From assembly GCA_963720695.1 (NCBI GenBank), contig CAVRGG010000007.1, positions 248,001-312,000 of the forward strand: a DNA stretch of 64,000 nt, read 5' to 3'. Origin of the DNA: UBA668 sp963720695. GTDB taxonomy: Bacteria; Actinomycetota; Acidimicrobiia; Acidimicrobiales; Ilumatobacteraceae. Of this stretch, positions 54,969 to 62,994 are shown in pieces (the first letter of the stretch is position 1; each line of letters begins with the position of its first letter). The notes beneath the pieces were generated by a model. The model did no database searches. It had not been told where the DNA came from and saw only the letters and a program-made list of their open reading frames with translations. A program made the translations under genes and the position numbers.

Positions 54969-55286
54969 TCAGATGCATCCCTTCGGCTTCGGGATGCCGG
55001 CGATGCGCGCCGCCATCTTCGCGGGGCCCTTCGGGAACAGCAGGTACAGGTCCTTGACGCTGACGCCGGAGGTCTTGCCGAGCACACGCACGGTCGGTCC
55101 CGTGCCCTTCTCGAAGAACTCCTTGCGCATGAAGTCGAGCACGATCCAGTGCTGATCGGTCAGCGGGTCGATGCCGTCGGCCTTGGCCAGTTCGACGGCG
55201 ATGTCGCGGTTCCACTGGGTCGGGTCGACGAAGAAGCCTTCCTCGTTCAGTTCGACGGTGGTGCCGGCGTAGGTGGCGGTGCTCAT
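54969..55286 (-). CDS. DsrC/TusE-like sulfur carrier
   Basis: A 105-residue protein: LNEEGFFVDPTQWNRDIAVE (13-32), LTDQHWIVLDFMRKEFFEKG and the C-terminal arm with KGCI, where the penultimate cysteine is the sulfur-carrying residue. DsrC proper has a second cysteine ten residues earlier; here that place is not Cys, so this is of the TusE or single-cysteine kind. It would pass sulfur between enzymes in the cytoplasm. It overlaps the oxidoreductase gene by 4 bases (ATGA). Confidence 0.85.
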   Translation of the reverse strand: MSTATYAGTTVELNEEGFFVDPTQWNRDIAVELAKADGIDPLTDQHWIVLDFMRKEFFEKGTGPTVRVLGKTSGVSVKDLYLLFPKGPAKMAARIAGIPKPKGCI

Positions 55287-56560
55287 ACGGATGCCTTTTC
55301 TGTGTTCGGGGTGGGATGGTCCTTGCCGTGTTCGGGCATGTCGGCGCCGATGCCTGGTACGTCGCGACCCTGCAGGAGGGCGTGCCAGTAGAACCACTGG
55401 AACATCAGCTTGCCGAGGTGGTTCATGCGGCTCTCCTTGAGCAGCGGCATGCCGACCTTGGTGGGGAAGTGGCCGGGAAGCGGCTCGGTCGCGTAGTTGA
55501 AGTCGATCAGGAGCGCCTTGCCGAAGCCGGTCTCGATGAAGCAGTTGGTGTGGCCGTCGAACGTGCTCTGCAGTTCCCGGCCCTCGAGGAAGCGGATGAT
55601 GTTGTCCACCAACACCTCGCCCTCGAAGTGGGTCACCGAGCCCGCCTTCGACGTCGGCACGTTGGTGGCATCGCCGATGACGAAGATGTTCGGCTTCGCC
55701 TGCGACTGCAACGTGGCCTTGTCGGTGGGCACGAAGTTGAGGTCGTCGCCCAGGCCGTCGCTGCGGCCCACGTAGTCGGCGCCGCTGTGCATCGGGATGA
55801 CCACGGCGAGGTCGAAGGGCACCTCCCGACCGTCGTAGCCGACGAGCTTGTTGCCCTCGTCCTCGCACACGACCTCGCCGGTGTTGAACTCGGTGACGAG
55901 GTGGACGCCCTTCTCCTCCAGCAGCGACGCCAGCTTGGCGGCGGCCATCGGCTTGGTGAACGCACCGTCGAGCGGGGTGACGTAGGTGATCTCGACCTTG
56001 TCGCGGATGCCCCGGTCGGTGAAGTACCAGTCGGCGAGGAAGCAGAACTCCAGCGGTGCGACGGGGCACTTGATCGGCATGTCGACGACGTTGACGACCA
56101 GCTTGCCGCCTTCGAATTCGGACAGTGCCGCCTCGAGGCCCGTGGCGCCGACGATGTCGTAGAAGGTGAAGACCCGCTCGTTCCAACCGGCGCCGGTCAG
56201 GCCCTCGGTCTCGTCGAGGGCCAGCGTGGAACCGGAGGCGATCACCAGGAGGTCGTACCCGAGCTCGCGACCGTCCGCGAGCACGACGGTGTCGCGGTCC
56301 TTGTCGACGCGCTCGATGCCCTGCTCGATGAACTCGATGCCCTTCTGCAGTTGCTCGTGGCGTGGTCGGACGATCTCGGAATGCATCGCCAGTCCGAACG
56401 GCACGAACAACAGGCCGGGCTGATAGAGGTGGTGGTCGTCCTTGTCGACGACGGTGATGTGGATCGCCTCGACACCGTGATGTCGGAAGTGACGGTGGAG
56501 GCGATTGGCGACCAGGGTGCCGCCGGTGCCCCCTCCGAGGATGAGGATGCGCTTGGCCAT
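55283..56560 (-). CDS. Sulfide:quinone oxidoreductase-like flavoprotein
   Basis: A 425-residue FAD enzyme of the SQR/flavocytochrome-c sulfide dehydrogenase group: ILILGGGTGGTLVANRLHRH (5-24, FAD loop), HHLYQPGLLFVPFG, the conserved cysteine in PIKCPVAPLEFCF (about 163-175) and IFVIGDATNVPTSKAGSVTH, the second FAD motif. The late cysteine in HTNCFIETGFGKALLI is where type-specific SQRs carry a redox Cys. It would oxidise sulfide to sulfane sulfur and reduce quinone at the membrane. With the DsrC-like and DsrE-like genes downstream in the same operon, that sulfur could be relayed. Confidence 0.85.
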   Translation of the reverse strand: MAKRILILGGGTGGTLVANRLHRHFRHHGVEAIHITVVDKDDHHLYQPGLLFVPFGLAMHSEIVRPRHEQLQKGIEFIEQGIERVDKDRDTVVLADGRELGYDLLVIASGSTLALDETEGLTGAGWNERVFTFYDIVGATGLEAALSEFEGGKLVVNVVDMPIKCPVAPLEFCFLADWYFTDRGIRDKVEITYVTPLDGAFTKPMAAAKLASLLEEKGVHLVTEFNTGEVVCEDEGNKLVGYDGREVPFDLAVVIPMHSGADYVGRSDGLGDDLNFVPTDKATLQSQAKPNIFVIGDATNVPTSKAGSVTHFEGEVLVDNIIRFLEGRELQSTFDGHTNCFIETGFGKALLIDFNYATEPLPGHFPTKVGMPLLKESRMNHLGKLMFQWFYWHALLQGRDVPGIGADMPEHGKDHPTPNTEKASV

Positions 56561-56611
56561 CGGGGGACCTTCCTTTCCAGTCCCACGATGCGCCTGCCAT
56601 ACCCCTGGGGG

Positions 56612-56990
56612 TTAGGGTCGAATGTCCCGTTCGGAGCGCCATTCGACCACGACACGCCATCCCACCAGGAAGAACCCGGTGAAGAGGGTGGCGACGATGA
56701 TGAACGGGAGGGCCGTGCCCCGGTCGAACACGAAGCGACGCAGCAGCATCCCGGCGATCACCGTGGTGAGCCAGATCACCACGCCGGTGGCCGGGGCCAA
56801 CGGGTGCCCGCCACGCTCGTGCGGCGAGCCATCCGAGCGCGAGTGCGATCACGAACGGGGCGGCGACCTTGAGGGCGCCGACGACGACGTTGCCGGTCTC
56901 GTCATGGGTGCGTCGGCCGATGGCGACGAAGACCAGCACGGCGACGACGTCGGCGACTGCCGACCAGATGACCTGCCGACGCTCAGCCAT
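56612..56990 (-). CDS. DUF3054 membrane protein, frame broken by one extra base
   Basis: The first frame, from ATG 56990, encodes VADVVAVLVFVAIGRRTHDE and VAAPFVIALALGWLAARAWR. The second continues at about 56804 as PLAPATGVVIWLTTVIAGML, then FDRGTALPFIIVATLFTGFF. Together they give four helices in the DUF3054 arrangement, with the RRTHDE motif of the family. The span is 379 bases; without one surplus C it encodes 125 residues, the normal size. Function is unknown. Position between the flavin reductase (8-base overlap) and the SQR-like gene suggests a membrane role in the same sulfur unit. Confidence 0.75.
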
Positions 56991-57483
56991 CGAGGGCGAA
57001 CCGTCCCACCTGGCCGCGGTAGAACAGCAGTGGGACCGGCTCCAGGTCGGGGTGCACGTGGGCGAGCTCCACCACCGCCCCCATGACGAACTGGTGGTCA
57101 CCGGCGGGGATGACCTCCTGGATCGTGCAGTCGATCCATGCGATCGCGCCGTCGAGGATGGGCGACCCGGTGATCGGCGACGGGTGCCAGGCGACGTTCT
57201 CGAAGGGTTCGGTGATGCTGCTCTTGGCGAATCGCCAGCACAGCTCGCCCTGCGTGCACCCCAGCACGTTGACGCAGAACGAGCCCGTCTCGCGGATGGC
57301 GTGCCAGCGCTCCGACTCGTTCATCGGCAGGAACCCCACGAGGGCCGGCTCGAGCGAGACCGAGGTGAACGAGCCGATGGTGAATCCGACCGGTGTGCCG
57401 TCGGCCTGCGTCGCGGTGACCACCGTGACACCGGTGGGGAAGTGGCCGAGCACCTGTCGGAACAGCGTTGAGTCGATCGACAT
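56983..57483 (-). CDS. Flavin reductase family protein
   Basis: A 166-residue FMN-binding split-barrel protein: FRQVLGHFPTGVTVVTA (8-24), GFTIGSFTSVSLEPALVGF (33-51), FCVNVLG and DHQFVMGAVVEL (128-139) are the family blocks. Members supply reduced flavin to monooxygenases or bind FMN directly. It opens the minus-strand sulfur cluster, overlapping DUF3054 by 8 bases. TACAGT (plus strand 57491-57496) 7 bases before the ATG fits a leaderless operon start, and so a promoter for the whole cluster. Confidence 0.88.
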   Translation of the reverse strand: MSIDSTLFRQVLGHFPTGVTVVTATQADGTPVGFTIGSFTSVSLEPALVGFLPMNESERWHAIRETGSFCVNVLGCTQGELCWRFAKSSITEPFENVAWHPSPITGSPILDGAIAWIDCTIQEVIPAGDHQFVMGAVVELAHVHPDLEPVPLLFYRGQVGRFALDG

Positions 57484-57536
57484 GCGGTCGACTGTAGATG
57501 ACGAGACCTGTGCCTGCCCCTGTGGGAACCTTGGGC

Positions 57537-58055
57537 ATGGACGACAAGGCCACGATCCGCCGCCGGATGCGGATGGTGCGCGAGATGGTCGACGACCGCC
57601 TCATCCGCAGCGTCGACCTGTGGGCCCAGGTCGCAGGCCTGCCCGACTACGCCGCCGCCGGCACCGTGATGGCGTTCAACGGCTTCGGCACCGAGCCCGA
57701 CACCGATCCGCTCGTCGCCCGCCTCGCGGCCGAGGGCAAACGGTTGCTGCTGCCCCGCATCGAGGACGGCGAGATCGTGGTGTGCGCCGCCGACGGCCCG
57801 ATGGCGGCCAGTCGCATCGGGGTCCACGAACCCCAGGGTCCCGCGCTGCCCTTCGATCTCGTCGAGTTCGTCATCGTGCCCGGCCTCGCCTTCACACTCG
57901 AAGGTGACCGGCTCGGGTACGGGGCCGGTTTCTACGACCGGTTCCTCTCCAGGGTGCAGGCGCCGAACGCGGGCGTGTGCTTCGCCGAACAGGTGGTGCC
58001 CACGCTGCCCGTCGAAGCACACGACGTCCGCGTGCAACGGGTGATCTTCGCCTGA
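57537..58055 (+). CDS. 5-formyltetrahydrofolate cyclo-ligase
   Basis: A 172-residue enzyme that uses ATP to convert 5-formyl-THF to methenyl-THF. KATIRRRMRMVRE at the N terminus and GDRLGYGAGFYDRFLSR (about 122-138), the ATP/Mg motif, identify it. I preferred ATG 57537 over 57498 because the family begins about ten residues before the first Arg-rich helix. The gene is divergent from the flavin reductase and ends directly against the inositol-phosphate synthase gene on the other strand. Confidence 0.87.
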   Translation: MDDKATIRRRMRMVREMVDDRLIRSVDLWAQVAGLPDYAAAGTVMAFNGFGTEPDTDPLVARLAAEGKRLLLPRIEDGEIVVCAADGPMAASRIGVHEPQGPALPFDLVEFVIVPGLAFTLEGDRLGYGAGFYDRFLSRVQAPNAGVCFAEQVVPTLPVEAHDVRVQRVIFA

Positions 58056-59384
58056 TCAGCCCTCGTCGTAGTACTCGCGCCCCAGGTGGGTGATCTGCTC
58101 CTCACCCATCATCCAGCGCAGGGTGTTCTCGAGCTTGCTCTGCTGCACGAACAGGTCGTGCTCGGCGTGCAGGCCCGGCGCCACCATCGGAGCCTTGTAG
58201 TAGAAGCTCAGCCACTCCTGGATCCCGCCGAGGCCGGCGCGCTGGGCGAGGTCGCTGAACAGCACCAGGTCGAGCGCCAGCGGGGCGGCGAGGATGCTGT
58301 CGCGGCAGAGGAAGTCGATCTTCAGCTGCATCGGGTAGCCGAGCCAACCGAAGATGTCGATGTTGTCCCAGCCTTCCTTGTTGTCGCCGCGCGGCGGGTA
58401 GTAGTTGATCCGGACCTTGTGGTACACGTCGCCGTACAGCGCGGGGAAGGTCTCGGGGTCGAGGATGTGCTCGAGCACGCCGAGCTTGCTCTCTTCCTTC
58501 GTCTTGAAGTTGTCCGGATCGTCGAGCACCTCGCCATCGCGGTTGCCGAGGATGTTGGTGCTGTACCAGCCGGACAGGCCGAGCATGCGCGCCCGGAGCA
58601 TCGGGCCGATGACGGTCTTGATGAGCGTCTGGCCGGTCTTGAAGTCCTTGCCGCTGATCGGCACCCGCTTCTCGATGGCGAGCTCGCGCAGCGCGGGGAT
58701 GTCGACCGTGAGGTTCGGGGCGCCGTTCGCGAACGGCACACCCTCGAGGATCGCCGCGTAGGCGTACAGCATCGACGGGGCGATGGTGGGGTCGTTGGCG
58801 TCGATCGCGGCCTCGAACGCTTCGAGCGTCTGGTGCGCCGGACCGGGCTCGATGAAGATCTCGGTGCTCGCGGCCCACAGCATGACGACCCGGTCGACCT
58901 GCTTCTCCTCGCGGAAGCGGTTGATGTCGGTGCGGATCGCGTTGAGCATGTCGCGCTTGTTGATCGTGTGCATCGTGTTGTCGGCGTCGATGCGCTTGAC
59001 GTACTCGCGGTCGAACGCAGCGGGCATCGGCCGGACTTCGCGCAGTGCCTCGCTGACGGCCTCGATGTGCTTGCCGCCCTCGAGCACGCCGGCCCGGGTG
59101 GCGGCGACGTAGGCATCGTCCGGGAACGGATCCCACGCACCGAAGACGATGTCGTCGAGCGAGGCCAGCGGTACGAAGTCCTTGATGAGCGGGCTGCGGT
59201 TGTCGGTGCGCTTGCCGAGGCGGATGGTGCCCATCTGCGTGAGGCTGCCCACGGGTGCGGACATGCCTCGCTTGACGAGCTCGACGCCGGCGATCAGCGT
59301 GGAGGCCACCGCGCCCAACCCGACGGTGAGCACGCCGAGGCGGCCGGTCGCGGGGGCAACGGTGGGTGACGTAGGAGTGGTCAT
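58056..59384 (-). CDS. ino1: Myo-inositol-1-phosphate synthase-like protein
   Basis: A 442-residue NAD enzyme: LGVLTVGLGAVASTLIAGVE (residues 16-35, Rossmann loop), FGAWDPFPDDAY, AAILEGVPFANGAPNLTVDI, SGKDFKTGQTLIKTVIGP (with catalytic lysines) and STNILGNRDGEVLDDPDNFK match inositol-3-phosphate synthases. It makes inositol phosphate from glucose 6-phosphate, needed for phosphatidylinositol and mycothiol in actinobacteria. ATG 59384 is supported by TAGCCT (plus strand 59392-59397) 7 bases upstream; an ATG at 59402 would overlap that box. Confidence 0.92.
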   Translation of the reverse strand: MTTPTSPTVAPATGRLGVLTVGLGAVASTLIAGVELVKRGMSAPVGSLTQMGTIRLGKRTDNRSPLIKDFVPLASLDDIVFGAWDPFPDDAYVAATRAGVLEGGKHIEAVSEALREVRPMPAAFDREYVKRIDADNTMHTINKRDMLNAIRTDINRFREEKQVDRVVMLWAASTEIFIEPGPAHQTLEAFEAAIDANDPTIAPSMLYAYAAILEGVPFANGAPNLTVDIPALRELAIEKRVPISGKDFKTGQTLIKTVIGPMLRARMLGLSGWYSTNILGNRDGEVLDDPDNFKTKEESKLGVLEHILDPETFPALYGDVYHKVRINYYPPRGDNKEGWDNIDIFGWLGYPMQLKIDFLCRDSILAAPLALDLVLFSDLAQRAGLGGIQEWLSFYYKAPMVAPGLHAEHDLFVQQSKLENTLRWMMGEEQITHLGREYYDEG

Positions 59385-59435
59385 GGGCGACAGGCTAGGC
59401 ACGGTGGAGCGTTCCCCATCTCACCCGCTCCAAAT

Positions 59436-60632
59436 TCAGCGCTGGGCGAGTGATCGCTGCAACGGGGTGGGGAATCGAGGTGTCACCCTCGTGTCGCCGA
59501 TCTCGACCTGCCACTGCTCGGCCATCGCACGAACGGCGCGCTGCGCGCGGGCGGGCACCTTGGTGAGGAACTCGACGGCGATCGAGCCGTCGGGACGCTG
59601 CGCCCAGCCGCCCACCGCCCGACCGTCGACCCACACGGTGGGTCCCACGTTGCCGTTCTTGTCGAACAGCGGTCCCCCGAACGTGGTGTGCTCGCCCAGG
59701 TACCAGGTGCGCGCCTTCCACCCCATCGCGGTGGGGTCGAGGGCGGGGAGGAGTGCCACCCACGGCGCCGGCGGCTCGACGTCGGCGAGGTCGTCGGGCA
59801 GCAGCCAGCCGGTCTCGTCGCCGTGCTCGAGCTGCACCTGCACCGCGCCGAGCGCAGCCAGCGCCGCCTTCACCGGGGCCTGTGTCCAGCCGGTCCACCA
59901 CTGCACGTCGGCGGTCGTGGCCGGACCGAAGGAGGACAGGTAGCGGCGCACCAGTTCGGTGCGGGACTCGGTTTCGTCCGCCCCGGCGAGGCCGCCCGGC
60001 AACCAGTCCGCCATGACGCTCCACCGGTACTCGCTGCTCGTCCACCCGCCCGTCGGCGTCGTGCGCACGATGGCCGCCTCGAACCCGAGGTCGAGCAGCA
60101 GCCTCGTGTGCGCGGCCTGCTCGGCGGAGTAGGTGCCGGACCCCACCCGGATCTTCGTGGTCAGCGCCGGCACCGCCTTGCCCAAGGCGCGGGCACTGGT
60201 GGGACCGAGCCGGTGCAGCGCCGCCAGCGTGTCGGCGCTGGCGGCGGCGACCCATGCCTCGGGGTCGGGGATCTCGCTGAGGGCGACCCACTTGATCAGG
60301 TTGCGCCGTTCGACACGCGCCACGTCGATCGTGCACGAGGCGTGCATCACGCGGGCGGTCGCCGGCGTGCACACCCAGATCGTGCGGCGCATGCCGTGGT
60401 GCCGGACCAACGATCGTGCGTCGTAGAGCGCTGTGCTCGTCGTTGCCAGCGACGGTGTGGTCATCCGGGCCATCGCCGACAGGTACACCGTGGCCGGATC
60501 GGTGCCGTGCAACGCCAGCACGGAATCGGCGATGTCGGCCACGTCGTCGGTGCGCGCCGAGTCGGCCAGTCGATGGCGAACGCCCAGCCGGGCGCGCCGT
60601 TGCTCGTCGGAGATGCGTGGAAGCGCGTTCAT
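59436..60632 (-). CDS. Winged-helix DNA-binding domain protein (AlkX/YcaQ-related)
   Basis: A 398-residue protein of the HTH_42 (PF06224-type) superfamily. RRARLGVRHRLADSARTDDVADIADSVLALHG opens it (split around residues 12-43), followed by ATVYLSAMAR and RHHGMRRTIWVC. The central winged-helix part includes RYLSSFGPATTADVQWWTGW. VALLPALDPTAMGWKARTWY and the ending with GGWAQRPDGSIAVEFL follow. Related YcaQ and AlkZ proteins are DNA glycosylases; the QΦQ or QΦD active-site motif is not visible at the expected place, so catalytic activity is doubtful. Next to it lies the SOS-boxed HNH gene (31 bases upstream). Confidence 0.78.
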   Translation of the reverse strand: MNALPRISDEQRRARLGVRHRLADSARTDDVADIADSVLALHGTDPATVYLSAMARMTTPSLATTSTALYDARSLVRHHGMRRTIWVCTPATARVMHASCTIDVARVERRNLIKWVALSEIPDPEAWVAAASADTLAALHRLGPTSARALGKAVPALTTKIRVGSGTYSAEQAAHTRLLLDLGFEAAIVRTTPTGGWTSSEYRWSVMADWLPGGLAGADETESRTELVRRYLSSFGPATTADVQWWTGWTQAPVKAALAALGAVQVQLEHGDETGWLLPDDLADVEPPAPWVALLPALDPTAMGWKARTWYLGEHTTFGGPLFDKNGNVGPTVWVDGRAVGGWAQRPDGSIAVEFLTKVPARAQRAVRAMAEQWQVEIGDTRVTPRFPTPLQRSLAQR

Positions 60633-60662
60633 GTTCGACCCATGCTGCCATCGACCCGAGCG

Positions 60663-61856
60663 TCAGGCCGCCGCCTGGATTCGTGGTCGCTTCGGCGGAC
60701 ATGCGAACACCGTGCCGTCGGCGAGCTCCACTCGCAGATGCTGCGCGTCGCCGTGGATCCGGGTGCCGGGTTGGTGCTTGCGAATGTGGTGGTGCCGGCA
60801 CCACATCGCCAGGTTCTCGAGGTCGGTCGCGCCGCCCTGTTCGAACGCCACGAGGTGGTCGATGTCGCACCACGCCGCAGGGATGTGGCAGCCGGGCCAT
60901 CGGCACCCGCCGTCGCGCGCCACGAGTGCCGTGTACTGGTCGTGGCTGGCGAACCGGACGGTGCGACCGAGGTCGAGGATGCGAGAACCCTGGGTGACGA
61001 CCCGTTGCAGGGTTGCGTTCTCGGCGATCTGTCGGGCGACGTGCGCCGGGATGTGCTGCCCGGTGGCGGCGACGGCGGGCTCGTCCGTGAGGCCTGCGTA
61101 CGCCTCGGCCGTGATGGTGATGACGAGGTTGGCGCCCTCGCGCCCGCCGCGGACGTCGCCCTTCGCGTACGCGGCGCAGAGTTGGACGAGCCCGTCGGCG
61201 AGTCGCTGCTCGGTGGTGCGGCCGTCGTGTTCGCACGGCTTGCCGGCGATGGCGGTGATGGTGGCCCGCAGCTCTGCGGTCTCCCGTTCGGGCAGCCGGA
61301 CCAGGGTGTCGATCATCCCGTCGTCGACGGCGCCGAAGCGGACCGACCGTTGCTGGTGACGACGGTGCGCTGCCTGCTCCTCGGACTCCTCGCTGTGGAT
61401 CCGCTTCCAGGCCCGCGCCGCGTCGCCGGCTTCACGAGGGGTGGCGCCCTTGCACGCATCCACGAGCTCGGCGACGTCGGCCCCATCGGGCGGGTTCGTG
61501 ACGGCATCGTGCAACGCCTCTGCGGCGTCGGGTGACAGGTGGCCCTGGGCCACCGCATCGTCGAGCGCCGGCGAACTCCCCAGCGCAGCGCCGAGCTTGG
61601 CCTTCCGCTTGGCGTTGCCGTACGAGCTCTTCGTCGTGTTGGCGAGCCAATCGGCGATGTCGCGGGCACCCGAGCCCTGCCACACCTTGCGGGCGTCGGC
61701 CTCGGCGATCCACTTCGCCTGCATGACCGTCAACCGGTCGATCAACGCCTGCAACCCACGGATCCCTGCACGCAACCCATCGGCGTTCGCGACCGTCGGC
61801 TCGATCCGCGCCACCAGGTCGACGGCCTGGTCACAGAGTCCGAGCACACGATCCAT
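60663..61856 (-). CDS. DUF222 / HNH endonuclease-signature protein under an SOS box
   Basis: A 397-residue 13E12-type protein with helical DUF222 region (about 10-300) and an HNH motif: CRWPGCHIPAAWCDIDHLVA, then ENLAMWCRHHHIRKH (about 325-375). It is more complete than the copy at 902-2098 and clearly diverged from it. A palindrome matching the actinobacterial LexA box lies immediately upstream of a TAGTAT -10 box 7 bases before the ATG, so it is probably induced by DNA damage. Mycobacterial 13E12 family genes are also reported LexA targets (from memory). The nuclease role is inferred. Confidence 0.87.
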   Translation of the reverse strand: MDRVLGLCDQAVDLVARIEPTVANADGLRAGIRGLQALIDRLTVMQAKWIAEADARKVWQGSGARDIADWLANTTKSSYGNAKRKAKLGAALGSSPALDDAVAQGHLSPDAAEALHDAVTNPPDGADVAELVDACKGATPREAGDAARAWKRIHSEESEEQAAHRRHQQRSVRFGAVDDGMIDTLVRLPERETAELRATITAIAGKPCEHDGRTTEQRLADGLVQLCAAYAKGDVRGGREGANLVITITAEAYAGLTDEPAVAATGQHIPAHVARQIAENATLQRVVTQGSRILDLGRTVRFASHDQYTALVARDGGCRWPGCHIPAAWCDIDHLVAFEQGGATDLENLAMWCRHHHIRKHQPGTRIHGDAQHLRVELADGTVFACPPKRPRIQAAA

Positions 61857-61863
61857 GACAAGG

Positions 61864-61886
61864 ATACTAACGAACGTATGTTCGTT
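61864..61886 (-). promoter_or_regulatory. LexA/SOS box and -10 element of the HNH gene
   Basis: AACGAAC-GTAT-GTTCGTT (61869-61886) is a perfect palindrome with 7-bp arms and contains the actinobacterial SOS core CGAAC-N4-GTTCG. On the minus strand TAGTAT (61864-61869) follows directly as -10 box, 7 bases from the ATG. A repressor bound here would cover the promoter. Binding by LexA is inferred from the consensus. Confidence 0.75.
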
Positions 61887-61909
61887 TTACAACTCGGAGG
61901 CGAAGAATT

Positions 61910-62422
61910 TCAACGACCCGTGATTCGGTCCTGAAGGCCCGGCGGCCAATGTCCGGCGTAGCGCTCCTGGAGGTCGCGGAGCCGCCAGTCCTCGCCGGTG
62001 ATCACGCCGCGGCACAGGGCGGATTCACACCGGCACGGCAGACGAAAAGTCCGGTCGTCGGAGATCGTGCCGTAGTCGACGGTCAGCTCCTGGCCTCGAT
62101 CGACCGAGCGACGTGTGGCGAGTTCGAAGGCGCCCACCGGCCAGAGCGTCGGGTCGCACGAGTGATTGCCGAAGTGGGCGGTCGTCCTCGGTGGTAGGAC
62201 GATGTGGGCGTCGTCGCCGACGGCGAAGGTGTCGATGTACTCCCCCTCGGCCGCCTCGTCGAACAGTCGATGGAGTTCGTCCGTCGTGACCACGTGCCCG
62301 CCGAGCCGGATGATCACGACGCCGGCATCGATCGGCTCGGCGGCGAAGAGGCCGTCACCCTCGATTGCTGACGGCCGGACGACCAACGACGGATGCGTCC
62401 ACACCTCGGTGGGGATCTCCAT
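61910..62422 (-). CDS. SET-domain protein (lysine methyltransferase-like)
   Basis: A 170-residue protein: IEGDGLFAAEPIDAGVVIIR (about 20-39, first SET block), FGNHSCDPT (NHSC cofactor motif), RGQELTVDYG (catalytic tyrosine region) and a small post-SET zinc-like cluster CRCESALCRG. SET proteins use S-adenosylmethionine to methylate lysines; bacterial targets are mostly unknown. I chose ATG 62422; an in-frame ATG at 62440 would add six residues. Divergent from the YqeY-like gene with 43 bases between starts. Confidence 0.85.
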   Translation of the reverse strand: MEIPTEVWTHPSLVVRPSAIEGDGLFAAEPIDAGVVIIRLGGHVVTTDELHRLFDEAAEGEYIDTFAVGDDAHIVLPPRTTAHFGNHSCDPTLWPVGAFELATRRSVDRGQELTVDYGTISDDRTFRLPCRCESALCRGVITGEDWRLRDLQERYAGHWPPGLQDRITGR

Positions 62423-62465
62423 TTCCGAATACAACCACATCGACCACCGCCTACGCTTCGCCGGC

Positions 62466-62804
62466 ATGGGCCGGTGGAACGACATCGACGACGCGAGGCA
62501 GACGGTGCGCGCGGCGCTGACCGTGGCGATGCGAGGTGGCGATCGGCACGCCACCAGCGCGCTCCGATCGTTCCTCGGCGCGCTCGACAACGCAGAGGCC
62601 GCCGACACCGACCTGGCCCCGCCCGTCCAGGACGGGGTGATCGCAGGGGGCGTCGCCGGGTTGGGCGCGGGAGAGGTCGAGCGACGATCGTTGACCTCCG
62701 ACGAGATCGATGCGGTGCTGTTCGCCGAGATCGAGGAGCGCCGCGAGTGGGCGGTCGACGACGGCACACGAGCCGAGATCGCGACCCTGGAGGCGCTCCG
62801 TTGA
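62466..62804 (+). CDS. YqeY/GatB-tail-like protein
   Basis: A 112-residue helical protein that resembles YqeY and the tail domain of GatB: ARQTVRAALTVAMRGGDRHA, then TSALRSFLGALDNAEAAD, and LTSDEIDAVLFAEIEERREW. YqeY-type proteins may bind tRNA, but the role is open. TACGCT (62452-62457) 8 bases before the ATG may be its -10 box. It ends 190 bases before ilvB; that gap holds the ilvB leader described below. Confidence 0.65.
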   Translation: MGRWNDIDDARQTVRAALTVAMRGGDRHATSALRSFLGALDNAEAADTDLAPPVQDGVIAGGVAGLGAGEVERRSLTSDEIDAVLFAEIEERREWAVDDGTRAEIATLEALR

Positions 62805-62824
62805 GCCCGACCACGAACGCCGGG

Positions 62825-62854
62825 TTGCGATTCGCGCGTTCGTAGTGCCACAAT
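62825..62854 (+). promoter_or_regulatory. Promoter of the ilvB leader
   Basis: TTGCGA (62825-62830), 18 bases, CACAAT (62849-62854). Transcription from this -10 box would begin about 7 bases later, at the ATG of the leader peptide (62862), so the leader message is probably leaderless. Confidence 0.5.
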
Positions 62855-62861
62855 GGCGCCG

Positions 62862-62906
62862 ATGCGTGCGCACCTCACCTTCGGTCTCGTAGTAATTCTC
62901 GTGTAG
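62862..62906 (+). CDS. ilvB leader peptide (attenuation), MRAHLTFGLVVILV
   Basis: A 14-codon frame ending in TAG. Seven of its residues are branched-chain amino acids, and the last six codons in a row are Leu-Val-Val-Ile-Leu-Val. A hairpin begins at its stop codon and an intrinsic terminator follows before ilvB, the standard layout of ribosome-mediated attenuation of branched-chain amino acid operons. An in-frame ATG nine bases upstream lies inside the likely -10 box and is less probable. Shortage of charged Leu, Val or Ile tRNA would stall ribosomes here and allow read-through. Confidence 0.8.
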   Translation: MRAHLTFGLVVILV

Positions 62907-62933
62907 ACGCACGCCCACATATCCGCGTGCGTC
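62906..62933 (+). promoter_or_regulatory. Attenuator hairpin after the leader peptide stop
   Basis: GACGCACGC (62906-62914) pairs with GCGTGCGTC (62925-62933), 9 bp. The same left arm (CGCACGC, 62908-62914) can instead pair with GCGTGCG inside the leader peptide start (62864-62870), so mutually exclusive folds exist, as expected for attenuation. Confidence 0.6.
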
Positions 62934-62934
62934 C

Positions 62935-62965
62935 AGCCTCCCGTTCGGGGGGCTTCTTCGTTTTT
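62935..62965 (+). terminator. Intrinsic terminator of the ilvB attenuator
   Basis: AGCCTCCC (62935-62942) pairs with GGGGGGCT (62947-62954, one G-T pair) around GTTC, followed by a T-rich run ending in TTTTT (62961-62965). It lies between the leader peptide and ilvB, 30 bases before the ilvB ATG. Confidence 0.75.
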
Positions 62966-62994
62966 CCGGCCACGTTCGACAACCAGGAGTACCC

